Positions 18,858 through 29,483 of a stretch of DNA of 64,000 nt are shown piece after piece. The notes beneath the pieces were generated by a model. It had not been told where the DNA came from. It ran no database searches and saw only the letters and a list, made by a program, of their open reading frames with translations. The DNA lies in assembly GCF_003382275.1 (NCBI RefSeq), contig NZ_QTJX01000004.1:1-64000 (forward strand), written 5' to 3'. How positions within the stretch are numbered: position 1 is the first letter of the stretch; every line of letters starts with the position of its first letter. Source of the stretch: Flagellimonas nanhaiensis. Its GTDB lineage: Bacteria; Bacteroidota; Bacteroidia; Flavobacteriales; Flavobacteriaceae. A program made the position numbers and the translations under genes.

Positions 18858-20390
18858 ATGCAGAACAACGTACTTATCTTGGATTTTGGTTCCCAGTATA
18901 CTCAGTTGATCGCAAGACGCGTTCGGGAACTCAACATTTACTCTGAAATAAAACCCTATAACAAACCTCCAAAAGACTTGTCTAGTTATGGAGCGGTGAT
19001 TCTTTCAGGCTCGCCACTTTCCGTACGGGGCGAAGATGCTCCGCATCCCGATTTGTCCGAAATAAAGGGCAAAAAGCCATTGTTGGCCATTTGCTATGGA
19101 GCACAATATCTTGCCCATTTTAATGGGGGCAATGTATCGCCATCCAATACTAGGGAATACGGTCGTGCCAATCTATCTTTCATAAAGGAGAATGAACCGT
19201 TCTTTCATATTATCAATGAAGGTAGCCAAGTCTGGATGAGCCATAGTGATACCATAAAGGAATTACCTGAAAATGCCGTTAAGCTGGCCAGTACCCATGA
19301 TGTTGAGAATGCCGCTTTTAGGATTGAAGGAGAGGATACCTACGCTATTCAATTTCATCCAGAGGTATACCATACCACGGATGGAAAACAATTGCTAAAG
19401 AACTTTTTGGTGGATATAGCCGGTATGGAACAAGACTGGACCCCGGATGCTTTTGTGGAGACCACAGTGGCGGAGCTGAAGGAAAAATTGAATGATGACA
19501 AAGTCATTCTGGGACTTTCTGGTGGAGTTGATTCCAGTGTGGCCGCACTTTTACTGCACAAAGCAATTGGAAAGAACCTGCATTGCATATTTGTGAACAA
19601 TGGTCTTCTAAGAAAAAATGAATTCCATGATGTTCTTGAACAATATGAGGGTATGGGGCTGAATGTTAAGGGGGTGGATGCTTCGGCACGTTTTTTGAAC
19701 GCTTTGGCAGGAGAAAGTGATCCTGAAAAGAAAAGAAAGATCATTGGACGTGTGTTCATTGAAGTTTTTGATGACGAGGCCCACAAAGTGGAAAATGCAA
19801 AATGGCTGGCGCAAGGAACCATTTATCCGGATGTTATTGAATCCGTATCGGTAACTGGCGGTCCCTCAGCAACCATAAAGAGCCATCATAACGTTGGAGG
19901 TCTTCCAGATTATATGAAGTTAAAAGTGGTTGAACCATTAAAACTGTTGTTCAAAGATGAGGTTCGACGAGTTGGGGCAAGTATGCACATGGACCCAAAT
20001 ATTTTAGGAAGGCATCCTTTCCCAGGACCAGGATTGGGAATACGGATTTTGGGGGATATCAATGAAGAAAAAGTCAAAATGCTTCAAGAGGTGGATCACA
20101 TATTTATTAAAGGACTAAAAGATTGGGGACTTTATGATAAGGTCTGGCAGGCCGGAGCCATGCTTTTGCCCGTAAATAGTGTAGGGGTTATGGGAGATGA
20201 AAGGACTTATGAAAAATGTGTTGCCCTTAGAGCAGTGGAAAGTACGGATGGTATGACGGCCGATTGGGTGAATTTACCTTACGAATTCCTGCAAAAAACC
20301 TCCAATGATATAATAAATAAGGTCAAAGGCGTTAATAGAGTAGTGTACGACATTAGTTCTAAGCCACCTGCAACTATAGAATGGGAATGA
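18858..20390 (+). CDS. guaA: GMP synthase (glutamine-hydrolysing)
   Basis: Converts XMP to GMP. The N-terminal class I glutamine amidotransferase has nucleophile C79 (LLAICYG) with H167 and E169 (QFHPEV). The ATP-pyrophosphatase P-loop is [10 protein letters not shown] (about 218-227), and the C-terminal dimerisation domain contains [13 protein letters not shown]. The protein ends [10 protein letters not shown] as usual. A TTG six bases upstream lies inside the promoter box, so ATG 18858 (510 aa) is chosen. The stop overlaps the next gene as ATGA. Confidence 0.96.
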   Translation: MQNNVLILDFGSQYTQLIARRVRELNIYSEIKPYNKPPKDLSSYGAVILSGSPLSVRGEDAPHPDLSEIKGKKPLLAICYGAQYLAHFNGGNVSPSNTREYGRANLSFIKENEPFFHIINEGSQVWMSHSDTIKELPENAVKLASTHDVENAAFRIEGEDTYAIQFHPEVYHTTDGKQLLKNFLVDIAGMEQDWTPDAFVETTVAELKEKLNDDKVILGLSGGVDSSVAALLLHKAIGKNLHCIFVNNGLLRKNEFHDVLEQYEGMGLNVKGVDASARFLNALAGESDPEKKRKIIGRVFIEVFDDEAHKVENAKWLAQGTIYPDVIESVSVTGGPSATIKSHHNVGGLPDYMKLKVVEPLKLLFKDEVRRVGASMHMDPNILGRHPFPGPGLGIRILGDINEEKVKMLQEVDHIFIKGLKDWGLYDKVWQAGAMLLPVNSVGVMGDERTYEKCVALRAVESTDGMTADWVNLPYEFLQKTSNDIINKVKGVNRVVYDISSKPPATIEWE

Positions 20391-22564
20391 AAAAATTTAT
20401 TGTTAAGCTATGTGCCGCGGTCATATTGTTGACTTCTGGTCTACTTTCGGCACAGCAAAAATATACCACACACGCTGTAAAGGAGGGGGAGACCCTACAG
20501 AGTATCTCTCAACAATATAGGGTTACGCCCTATACTATTCTCCAGTCCAATAAAGAGATAAAAACAGCAGCGGATGTAAAACCAAACACTATTTTGATCA
20601 TTCCGTTGGATGGCTCCGTGATTCAACTGGAGAATGACAAGACCAAGGATGAGGAAGTACAGGAAGAACAACAGCCCTTAGGATTTTCCAGACATAGGGT
20701 TAGAAAAAGGGAAACACTGTTTGGACTTACCCAACGATATGAAATTACCGAAGAACAGTTAAAAAGATACAATCGACAATTGTACTCTGAACCTCTTAAA
20801 AAAGGAATGGTGCTTCGGATACCAAAATTCCCTGAGCCTGACCCAGAAGATGAACGTGAACTTGATTTTGAGACCTATACCGTACAGCCCAAGGAAACAA
20901 GATGGAGTATTGCCCATAAATATGGGATTACGGTGGATAGTTTGATATCCCTTAATCCAGATTTGAGTAAAAGTTCTGATTACTTGGCCGCCGGTCAAGA
21001 GTTAAAGTTGCCCAGGCCAAAAGGAGATAGTCTTGAAGATCAACAAGTAGACCTGTTTACCTCGTACACGGTTCCCGCTAAAATGACCTTGTACAGTTTA
21101 GGAAAAGAATATGAAATTCCTTCTGATTCCATCGTAAAACTAAACCCTGAGATCATGAAGGAGGGTGGATTAAAGGAAGGTATGATTATCCGCTTGCCCA
21201 AAAAACGCGATAAGACGGGCATAGTAAATACGGACAATTTCATTTTTTATGAAGTAAAGCCCAAACAAAACCTGTTCAGGCTTACGCAAAACCTTAAAAT
21301 TACCAGGGATGAACTCTACAGGTTGAACCCCGATTTGGAAAATGGACTTAAAGCAGGAATGGTTTTAAAACTTCCAAAGGAAAAAGCCGTAGATCTTGAT
21401 GTTAAAAATGCCCTCATTCTAGATAAAATCAATCTGCTGGACAGCATGGACCTTGGAAATAGGCCCAAAGTGGTTTTCATGCTTCCATTTAGATTAGACC
21501 GCATTAACTTCAATGATTCCAAGAAAACCCGAAGTCAGATTGAGACCCGTAGGGACTTGGCACTAAGCCTTGGATTTTACTCAGGGGCCATGGTGGCATT
21601 GGATTCCATAAAGAAGTTAGGTCTTTCCGTAGATGTGAAGACATTTGATACCGAATTGAACCAAAACAAGGTGAAGGAAATCCTGTTCAGGGAAAATTTA
21701 TCGGACGCAAACGCTATCATTGGTCCAATAGCTTCGGGAGCTTTGAACGAGGTGGCCATTCAAGCTGCATCCAATAATATTCCAGTGATTTCTCCTACCG
21801 CTTCAGATAGTGAGTTCAGTCATGGTAACGTGTTCTTCTCGGTGCCTAAGGACGATATCCTAAGACAGAAAATGCTCTCACATCTGGCCAAAATCCATAA
21901 GGATGAAAATGTGATCATTATTGCAGATAGTACGCATCAAGTGGCTCATGATACTATATTAGGTAGATTTCCTACCGCTCAAATTGCCAAGATTATTGAT
22001 AACAAGTCGCTACACTTGGATGAGTTTCTAATTCAATTATCAGAAGAAAAAGAAAACTGGGTATTTTTGGAAACCGACCAGGCGAATATGGTTTCAAGTG
22101 TTAGTTCCATATTGAATTCGGCCAATACCCCCAACCTGACTACGGATAACGAGAGCCAAATTAAGGTTCGTATGTTCACAACAAGCTATAACAGTGCTTT
22201 TGAAGATGATGCCATTTCCAGTACCCATCTTTCCAATTTACGATTTACCTACCCTTCGTTTTATAGAGTGGCTAACGATGATTCATTTACCAAGGCCTAC
22301 CAAAAACGTTTTAAAGGGCTAAAACCTGATAGATACGCAGTTAGAGGATTTGATGTGACATTTGATGTTCTATTGAAACTGGCGCATAAGAACAATCTTT
22401 TTGAAACTTCAAAAATTATTGGGCTTACTGAATATACCGGAAACAGCTTCAATTACTTTAATGATTGGACATCGGGCTACTATAACAGGGCCTGCTATTT
22501 AATGGAATACGATAGTTTGCGAATCAAGGAAATAAAATTGGATGACCTCAAGAGTAACTTATAA
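20387..22564 (+). CDS. Five-LysM protein with periplasmic-binding (PBP1-like) domain
   Basis: A 725-aa exported protein. A signal peptide (ends LLSAQQ) is followed by five LysM peptidoglycan-binding modules, each with a YxVxxxxTLxxI-type start and an L-P end (about 24-75, 99-149, 161-211, 223-273, 283-331). From about 360 the sequence ([56 protein letters not shown]) matches the type I periplasmic-binding fold of amino-acid receptors and of the LpoA C-domain. It therefore probably binds the cell wall plus a small ligand or a partner enzyme. Translation is coupled to guaA by the ATGA overlap; an ATG six bases earlier is possible. Confidence 0.85.
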   Translation: MKKFIVKLCAAVILLTSGLLSAQQKYTTHAVKEGETLQSISQQYRVTPYTILQSNKEIKTAADVKPNTILIIPLDGSVIQLENDKTKDEEVQEEQQPLGFSRHRVRKRETLFGLTQRYEITEEQLKRYNRQLYSEPLKKGMVLRIPKFPEPDPEDERELDFETYTVQPKETRWSIAHKYGITVDSLISLNPDLSKSSDYLAAGQELKLPRPKGDSLEDQQVDLFTSYTVPAKMTLYSLGKEYEIPSDSIVKLNPEIMKEGGLKEGMIIRLPKKRDKTGIVNTDNFIFYEVKPKQNLFRLTQNLKITRDELYRLNPDLENGLKAGMVLKLPKEKAVDLDVKNALILDKINLLDSMDLGNRPKVVFMLPFRLDRINFNDSKKTRSQIETRRDLALSLGFYSGAMVALDSIKKLGLSVDVKTFDTELNQNKVKEILFRENLSDANAIIGPIASGALNEVAIQAASNNIPVISPTASDSEFSHGNVFFSVPKDDILRQKMLSHLAKIHKDENVIIIADSTHQVAHDTILGRFPTAQIAKIIDNKSLHLDEFLIQLSEEKENWVFLETDQANMVSSVSSILNSANTPNLTTDNESQIKVRMFTTSYNSAFEDDAISSTHLSNLRFTYPSFYRVANDDSFTKAYQKRFKGLKPDRYAVRGFDVTFDVLLKLAHKNNLFETSKIIGLTEYTGNSFNYFNDWTSGYYNRACYLMEYDSLRIKEIKLDDLKSNL

Positions 22565-22946
22565 TGGCAATCTGCGCACTACTTGTGTGCACATTAGATC
22601 AGGAAACGAATTCATAACAGATGCTCCCATTGACAACAATGGAAAAGGAGAGGCTTTTTCTCCTACGGATACCGTGGCCACAGGTTTGGCCAATTGTATG
22701 ATAACCATGATGGGTATAAAAGCTCGGGATATGGATGTGGACTTAACAGGTTCCACCGCAGAGGTGACCAAACATATGACCGCCAACCCAAGGCGTATTT
22801 CCAAAATTGAGGTAAAAATGGAACTTCCATCCAATGTCTCCGAGAAAAACAGGAAAATTTTGGTCCACACGGCAAATACCTGTCCAGTGCACCATAGTCT
22901 GCATCCAGACATTGAACGTGTAATTGAATTCAATTGGGTAAAATAA
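22542..22946 (+). CDS. OsmC family peroxiredoxin-like protein
   Basis: A 134-aa cytosolic OsmC/Ohr-fold protein, expected to reduce organic hydroperoxides with a thiol pair. Both reactive cysteines are present: C52 in GLANCMITMMG and C114 in TANTCPVHHSL. The SPTDTVATGLA segment before the first cysteine is typical of the OsmC/YhfA branch. It starts 23 bases inside the LysM gene and its own 3' end overlaps the next gene by 13 bases, so the four genes look like one coupled unit. Confidence 0.88.
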   Translation: MTSRVTYNGNLRTTCVHIRSGNEFITDAPIDNNGKGEAFSPTDTVATGLANCMITMMGIKARDMDVDLTGSTAEVTKHMTANPRRISKIEVKMELPSNVSEKNRKILVHTANTCPVHHSLHPDIERVIEFNWVK

Positions 22947-23470
22947 TCTCCATAATAGGTGCATTGTTCCTGGGTTTTTTGGGTTTTGGACAAGAAATTG
23001 AGGAAGGTGTTCTTTGGAGTGCGGAGAAACGATTGACTTGGGCTGATTTCAAAGGAAGAATTCCTCCTGCAGCGGTTCCTGCAGCGACAACAGCGAGTGG
23101 AATCAGTTATTCTTACACGGCCAATTTAATTCACCACGAAGTAGCGCTGGATTTTGAGGTCAATGCCTACTTCTATCCCAATGAGTCATGGTACAAACCT
23201 GATATTTGTGATGATTTGACCTTGAGCCATGAACAGCTCCATTTTGATATTGCCGAACTCTTCGCCCGTAAAATGCGGAATAAACTGAAGCGTACCTCAT
23301 TTTCAGATAATGTGAAGGCTGAAATACGAAGGATTTACAAAGAGATTTTGGCCGAATTGCAGGATTTTCAAGAATTATATGACTGGGAAACCGACTTTTC
23401 CCGAAATCGTGGGAAACAGCTGGAATGGAATCAGAAAATTGCTGAGGCTTTGCTGACTGGAGAGGAATGA
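22934..23470 (+). CDS. DUF922-like exported protein with HExxH motif
   Basis: A 178-aa protein with an N-terminal hydrophobic signal (ends FLGFGQ). The conserved body starts WSAEKRLTWADFKGRIP and contains HEQLHFD (H99, E100, H103), an HExxH zinc-protease signature, followed by a basic helix. This agrees with DUF922, a family predicted to be secreted Zn-dependent proteases. No ATG precedes the signal; TTG 22934, inside the OsmC gene, is the best start. The substrate is unknown. The gene is last in the guaA series and faces the 23484 gene with a 13-base gap. Confidence 0.75.
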   Translation: MGKIISIIGALFLGFLGFGQEIEEGVLWSAEKRLTWADFKGRIPPAAVPAATTASGISYSYTANLIHHEVALDFEVNAYFYPNESWYKPDICDDLTLSHEQLHFDIAELFARKMRNKLKRTSFSDNVKAEIRRIYKEILAELQDFQELYDWETDFSRNRGKQLEWNQKIAEALLTGEE

Positions 23471-23483
23471 TCCTTATTTAAAA

Positions 23484-23771
23484 TCAATCCCACAGCTGAA
23501 ACATAATATCCATCACCTCCATTTCAGGGGGTTCTACCATTTCATAGGCAGCGGGAATACTTTTGGCCAAATCTGACTCCTTGTAAGCTTGTAGGGACTC
23601 CATGGAATCCCATACATATACGCCACCGTATAGTCCTGGTTCTCGTAATTTCACATAATATTTTTGAAGAAGCCCGGGAAAGGCCTTGAAATCAGGTTCA
23701 CGTTCTTTTGCACGTCGTCTTAATTCTTCTTCGGGCAAAGGGGATTTTACTTTAACTACCAGTAGTATCAT
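23484..23771 (-). CDS. Monooxygenase-like dimeric alpha-beta barrel protein
   Basis: A 95-aa protein of the ABM/YdhR type. It has VVKVKSPLPEEELRRRA at the start, FPGLLQKYYVKLREPGLYGGVYVWDS in the middle and a C-terminal strand (MDIMFQLWD). YdhR-like proteins are small ferredoxin-fold dimers with presumed monooxygenase function on unknown substrates. It lies 15 bases after the 23787 gene on the same strand, so the two are probably co-transcribed. Confidence 0.75.
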   Translation of the reverse strand: MILLVVKVKSPLPEEELRRRAKEREPDFKAFPGLLQKYYVKLREPGLYGGVYVWDSMESLQAYKESDLAKSIPAAYEMVEPPEMEVMDIMFQLWD

Positions 23772-23786
23772 TGAGTCATTTTTTTG

Positions 23787-24650
23787 TTACACATCACACC
23801 TTAAAAAAGAATCCTTCAAAGCTCCAATTTTATCTTCCCAGGTAACAATGAACTCCTGGGCAACATGACCTGTGAAGCCAGTATCCAAGATTGCCTTCAT
23901 AATTGCTGGATAATACAGTTCCTGGGTCTCATCGATTTCATGCCGACCAGGAACTCCTGCCGTATGATAATGTCCAAAATATTGATGGTAGGTTTGTATA
24001 GTACGTATAATATCTCCCTCCTGAATCTGCATGTGGTAAATATCGTAGAGCAGTTTAAAATTATCACCGCCAAGACGCTTGCAAAGTTCTACGCCCCAGA
24101 GGCTATTATCACACATATAATCTGGATGGTCTATTTGATTAAAAAGCTCCATCTGAATGACAACACCATGTTTTTCGGCCAATGGCATAATCTTGGAAAG
24201 CCCATCCACGCAATTTTGCAACCCTACATAATCATTCATTCCCCTTCGATTACCACTAAAGCAGATGAGGTTGGTGTAACCAGCTTCGGCTACTTTTGGA
24301 ATGATCTCGGTGTAGTTTTTAATAAGCTCTTCATGGTATTTTGGGTCGTTCCACCCTTCGGTCAAACTAATTTCTGCACCATTGCACATAGAACAATGAA
24401 TGTCGTATTTTTTCAATAAGGGCCAATCCTTGGGGCCAATTAAGTCTATGGCCTTAACCCCTAATTGGTTCAATATTTTAAGGAAATCCTCTAGGGGCAT
24501 ATAATTAAAGCACCATTGGCAAACACTGTGGTTTACGTTGTGCTTCAATTTAAAATCTTGAAAGGAATTTAGGTCTTTGGCCATTGAGGATGTTGTGGCC
24601 AAACCGGCAGAGCCCAAAGCTGCTGCAGAAATAAAATTACGTCTTTTCAT
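23787..24650 (-). CDS. TIM-barrel isomerase-like protein with Tat-type signal
   Basis: A 287-aa xylose-isomerase-like TIM barrel, related to hydroxypyruvate isomerase Hyi. The N-terminus (MKRRNFISAAALGSAGLATTSSMA) has the double arginine and hydrophobic stretch of a Tat signal, so it is probably exported folded, unlike cytosolic Hyi. Barrel landmarks include CQWCFNYMPLEDFLK, NLICFSGNRRGM, VVIQMELFNQIDHP, KLLYDIYHMQIQEGD (metal ligands), GHYHTAGVPGRHE and GHVAQEF. A sugar or polyol isomerase or epimerase role is inferred. Confidence 0.8.
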   Translation of the reverse strand: MKRRNFISAAALGSAGLATTSSMAKDLNSFQDFKLKHNVNHSVCQWCFNYMPLEDFLKILNQLGVKAIDLIGPKDWPLLKKYDIHCSMCNGAEISLTEGWNDPKYHEELIKNYTEIIPKVAEAGYTNLICFSGNRRGMNDYVGLQNCVDGLSKIMPLAEKHGVVIQMELFNQIDHPDYMCDNSLWGVELCKRLGGDNFKLLYDIYHMQIQEGDIIRTIQTYHQYFGHYHTAGVPGRHEIDETQELYYPAIMKAILDTGFTGHVAQEFIVTWEDKIGALKDSFLRCDV

Positions 24651-24695
24651 TGTTTGGATGATTGTTCCAAGAAAGATAGTACTTTGGCTTCACAA

Positions 24696-26622
<1,927 letters not shown>

Positions 26623-26638
26623 ACTGCGGTTTTGGACA

Positions 26639-26646
26639 TATATTTG
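26639..26646 (+). promoter_or_regulatory. yidC -7 promoter box
   Basis: TATATTTG with TTTG at 26613-26616, 22 bases upstream, fits the Bacteroidota promoter pattern well. The leader to the yidC ATG is about 40 bases. The -33 element overlaps the end of pyrG. Confidence 0.65.
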
Positions 26647-26687
26647 CCACCGGAAATACCGATAAAGATTTCTATTAAATAATTTTC

Positions 26688-28556
26688 ATGGAAGAGAAGA
26701 AGCTGGATATCAATTCCATAATTGGATTTGTACTGATTTTTGGGATACTCATTTTTATGTTTTACCAAAATCAGCCAACTCCGGAGGAATTGGAGGCCCA
26801 AAAGGCAAAGCAGGAGCAAGTTGAGGCTGAAGCAAAGAAAGTAGAAGAAGTTGAGGAAACCCCAATAAAAGAGACGCAACAGACAGTCAATCTAAGTGAT
26901 TCTACCGCAGTGGCCGACTACAAAAGCTCTGTGGGAGCCTTTGGTTTTACCCAAGCTTCAGAGGGAACCACAAAACTGGAAAATGAGGTACTTTATTTAA
27001 AGGTAGCCAACAAAGGGGGACAGATTGTTGAGGCCAGAATGAAAAACTTTGTCACCTATGATTCTGTTCCGGTATACCTTGTTAAGGATGGGAATGCCAA
27101 TTTTGCACTTAATTTTTCAACTTCCGATAATAGAACCCTTAGTACGGCTGACCTATATTTTGAACCTGCAGTAACCAAAAGTGGAGAAAATCAAGTGCTT
27201 TCAATGAAAGCCAAGATTTCCAACAATCAATTTTTGGAATACCGTTACGAAATGAAGCCCAACGAGTATCTTGTAGATTTCATTGTGAGGTCTCAAGGAC
27301 TTAATGGCGTCATCAATGGTTCAAGACCTGTGACTTTGGATTGGGGTCTTAAGGGAATTCGACATAACAAAAGTGTTCAGTACGAGAACAGATATACCCG
27401 TTTGACCTATAATCATGAAGACGATAAGATCAGCAAGCTTTCCGAAAGTAGTGATCTAGACGAAGAAACTGAGCAGGATGTGAAATGGCTTTCGTACCGT
27501 CAACATTTCTTCAGTTCCATTTTGGCCACGGACAATCGCTTTAAGACCGTAGAAATCAGTTCCAAGAATTTGGTTGAAGAGGAAAGTAAGGAAGAACTCT
27601 TCACCAAAGAATATAGCACAAGAGCTCCGTTGGACCTCCAAGGTGGGGAACTTTCCCAAAACATGCATTGGTATTATGGACCGACGGATGTTAAGATACT
27701 TGATGATTACAAAGATTTAGGTTTTGCAGATTCCATTCCATTCGGATGGGGAATCTTTGGATGGATCAACCGATATGTATTTACTCCATTTTACGGATTC
27801 CTAAGTTCTTTCCTTCCTTTTGGGATTGCCATTATTGTAATGACCATTCTGGTAAGGTTGGCCTTGTCCCCGGTAACCTACAAATCTTATCTCTCCCAGG
27901 CCAAGATGAAGGTTTTGAAGCCTGAGATTACGGAAATCAATGAGAAGTATAAGGACAACGCCATGAAGAAGCAGCAAGAGACCATGAAGTTGTACAATAA
28001 AGCAGGGGTGAGTCCCATGAGTGGATGCGTTCCTGCATTGATGCAGCTTCCAATTTTTTATGCACTCTTTATGTTTTTCCCTACTTCATTTGAATTAAGG
28101 CAAAAATCATTCTTATGGGCGGAGGACCTTTCTTCTTATGATACTATTTTCAATTTGCCCTTTACTATTCCATTTTATGGAGACCACGTGAGTCTTTTCC
28201 CCATATTGGCATCGGTAGCAATCTTTTTCTACATGATGATGACCACGGGACAGAGCATGCAGATGCAACAGCAACCAGGGATGCCCAACATGAAGTTTAT
28301 CATGTATCTATCTCCGTTGATGATGTTGTTCTTCTTCAACAATTATGCAAGTGGTCTGAGTTTGTATTACTTCATCTCCAATCTCATCACCATTTTTATA
28401 ATGTTGGCGATCAAGAACTACATTTTGGATGAAGATAAAATCCATGCTCAAATTCAGGAGAACAAAAAGAAGCCTAAAAAAGAGAACAAGTTCCAGCGTA
28501 AGATGCGTGAAATGATGGAACAGGCTGAAGAACAAAAGAAGACAGGAAGACGCTAG
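26688..28556 (+). CDS. yidC: Membrane protein insertase YidC
   Basis: Inner-membrane insertase of 622 aa acting with or without SecYEG. The N-terminal segment DINSIIGFVLIFGILIFMFY is TM1, followed by a Glu/Lys coiled stretch (about 30-60) and the large periplasmic beta-sandwich (to about 350). The conserved core follows: FGIAIIVMTILVRLALSP with the hydrophilic-groove arginine, KQQETMKLYNKAGVSPMSGCVPALMQLPIFYALF, and two further TM segments. The tail is Lys- and Glu-rich. Length is normal for Bacteroidota, longer than E. coli YidC. Confidence 0.96.
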   Translation: MEEKKLDINSIIGFVLIFGILIFMFYQNQPTPEELEAQKAKQEQVEAEAKKVEEVEETPIKETQQTVNLSDSTAVADYKSSVGAFGFTQASEGTTKLENEVLYLKVANKGGQIVEARMKNFVTYDSVPVYLVKDGNANFALNFSTSDNRTLSTADLYFEPAVTKSGENQVLSMKAKISNNQFLEYRYEMKPNEYLVDFIVRSQGLNGVINGSRPVTLDWGLKGIRHNKSVQYENRYTRLTYNHEDDKISKLSESSDLDEETEQDVKWLSYRQHFFSSILATDNRFKTVEISSKNLVEEESKEELFTKEYSTRAPLDLQGGELSQNMHWYYGPTDVKILDDYKDLGFADSIPFGWGIFGWINRYVFTPFYGFLSSFLPFGIAIIVMTILVRLALSPVTYKSYLSQAKMKVLKPEITEINEKYKDNAMKKQQETMKLYNKAGVSPMSGCVPALMQLPIFYALFMFFPTSFELRQKSFLWAEDLSSYDTIFNLPFTIPFYGDHVSLFPILASVAIFFYMMMTTGQSMQMQQQPGMPNMKFIMYLSPLMMLFFFNNYASGLSLYYFISNLITIFIMLAIKNYILDEDKIHAQIQENKKKPKKENKFQRKMREMMEQAEEQKKTGRR

Positions 28557-28646
28557 GAAGTTCCAAGCTTGAAATTTATGGCCCTGCGGATTAAACCTTT
28601 AGGTTTAATTCAGGTCCTAGAAGGGTCTAACCATAATTTCAATGCT

Positions 28647-29197
28647 ATGAAGCACATTCACCTGTTTGTATTCTTTTTCGCTTTTTTGTCCCTGGGTTCT
28701 ATAGAATATGTTGAGGCTCAGATTGTCCGAACTCCGCAAGAAAGACGTGTTATAAGACGAAAGGTCGTAGACATAATCGCAGGGTTGTTAGAAGAACTTT
28801 GATGCGACTGCCCGTTAGAACTCGTCCTGTAATTTATAGAAGGGTTGCCTACTATCCAGTGGGAGGTATGTACTATACAAAACGAAGAGGGTTCTACGTA
28901 AGGGCATTTCCTCCAAGAGGTTTTAGATTAAGAGCATTACCGATCACTGCGGTTGCGCTTACAGTAAGAGGTGTTAACTATAACTATGCCGATGGGGTCT
29001 TTTACCGCACTGTAGAGGGAGAGTATGAAATAGCAACTCCACCTGTTGGCGCGGTTGTCAATGAACTTCCCAAAGATGCCGAAGAGATAGATTTTGATGG
29101 AATTTCTGCCTATGAGCTCAATGAAGCTATTTACAAAGTTGTAGAAGACGGCTATGAAATTATCGAAGTCCTAGAGGATGAAAACAAACAAGATTGA
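28647..29197 (+). pseudogene. DUF6515-like exported protein, apparent frameshift
   Basis: Two abutting frames look like one gene. The first (from ATG 28647) encodes a signal peptide (MKHIHLFVFFFAFLSLGS, then VEAQ) and a basic start RTPQERRVIRR, then drifts into unlike sequence and stops at 28802. The -1 frame from about 28760 reads KGRRHNRRVVRRTLMRLP and continues without a break as a basic then beta-rich domain with YNYADGVFYRT and ELNEAIYKVVEDGYEIIEV, the repeat style of DUF6515. One extra A in the AAA run at 28760-28762 would restore a 184-aa protein. This could be a real mutation, a sequencing error, or less likely a programmed -1 shift. Confidence 0.7.
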
Positions 29198-29224
29198 TTT
29201 TTGAAAAGCTAATTAAAAGGACAA

Positions 29225-29260
29225 AAAAAAACTCCCTCAAGGCTTTGGGGGAGTTTTCCA
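29225..29260. terminator. Bidirectional hairpin terminator
   Basis: Stem AAAACTCCCTC (29228-29238) with GGGGGAGTTTT (29247-29257), one G-T wobble. A nine-A run precedes it, so it is stronger for leftward transcription, but it also follows the DUF6515 gene. Confidence 0.75.
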
Positions 29261-29408
29261 TTTGTAGGTGTAGTTTGGAAAGATTTGGGACTACAAAGAT
29301 GAATCATATTACTGATGGAAAAAATTAATAGTTGTCAAACAGAGCTTTTTTGTATGGTAAAAATACCCTTGTTGATGTGTCATCGATGAACGGTAAAAAA
29401 TAGGGATG

Positions 29409-29443
29409 AAAAAACCCTCTTAGCCTTTGTAGCAAGAGGGTTT
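29409..29443 (-). terminator. Terminator after fasciclin gene
   Basis: A 10-bp perfect stem (AAACCCTCTT with AAGAGGGTTT) ending in six T on the minus strand, about 40 bases after the stop of the 838-aa fasciclin gene. Between this hairpin and 29260 nothing coding was seen. Confidence 0.85.
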
Positions 29444-29483
29444 ATTGGTAATATAATACTTACTTTTTTTGTACTACTTGTAA

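Noticed and set aside
23865..24419. 184-aa plus-strand reading frame
   Set aside because: It is antisense to the TIM-barrel gene and shows no family features.
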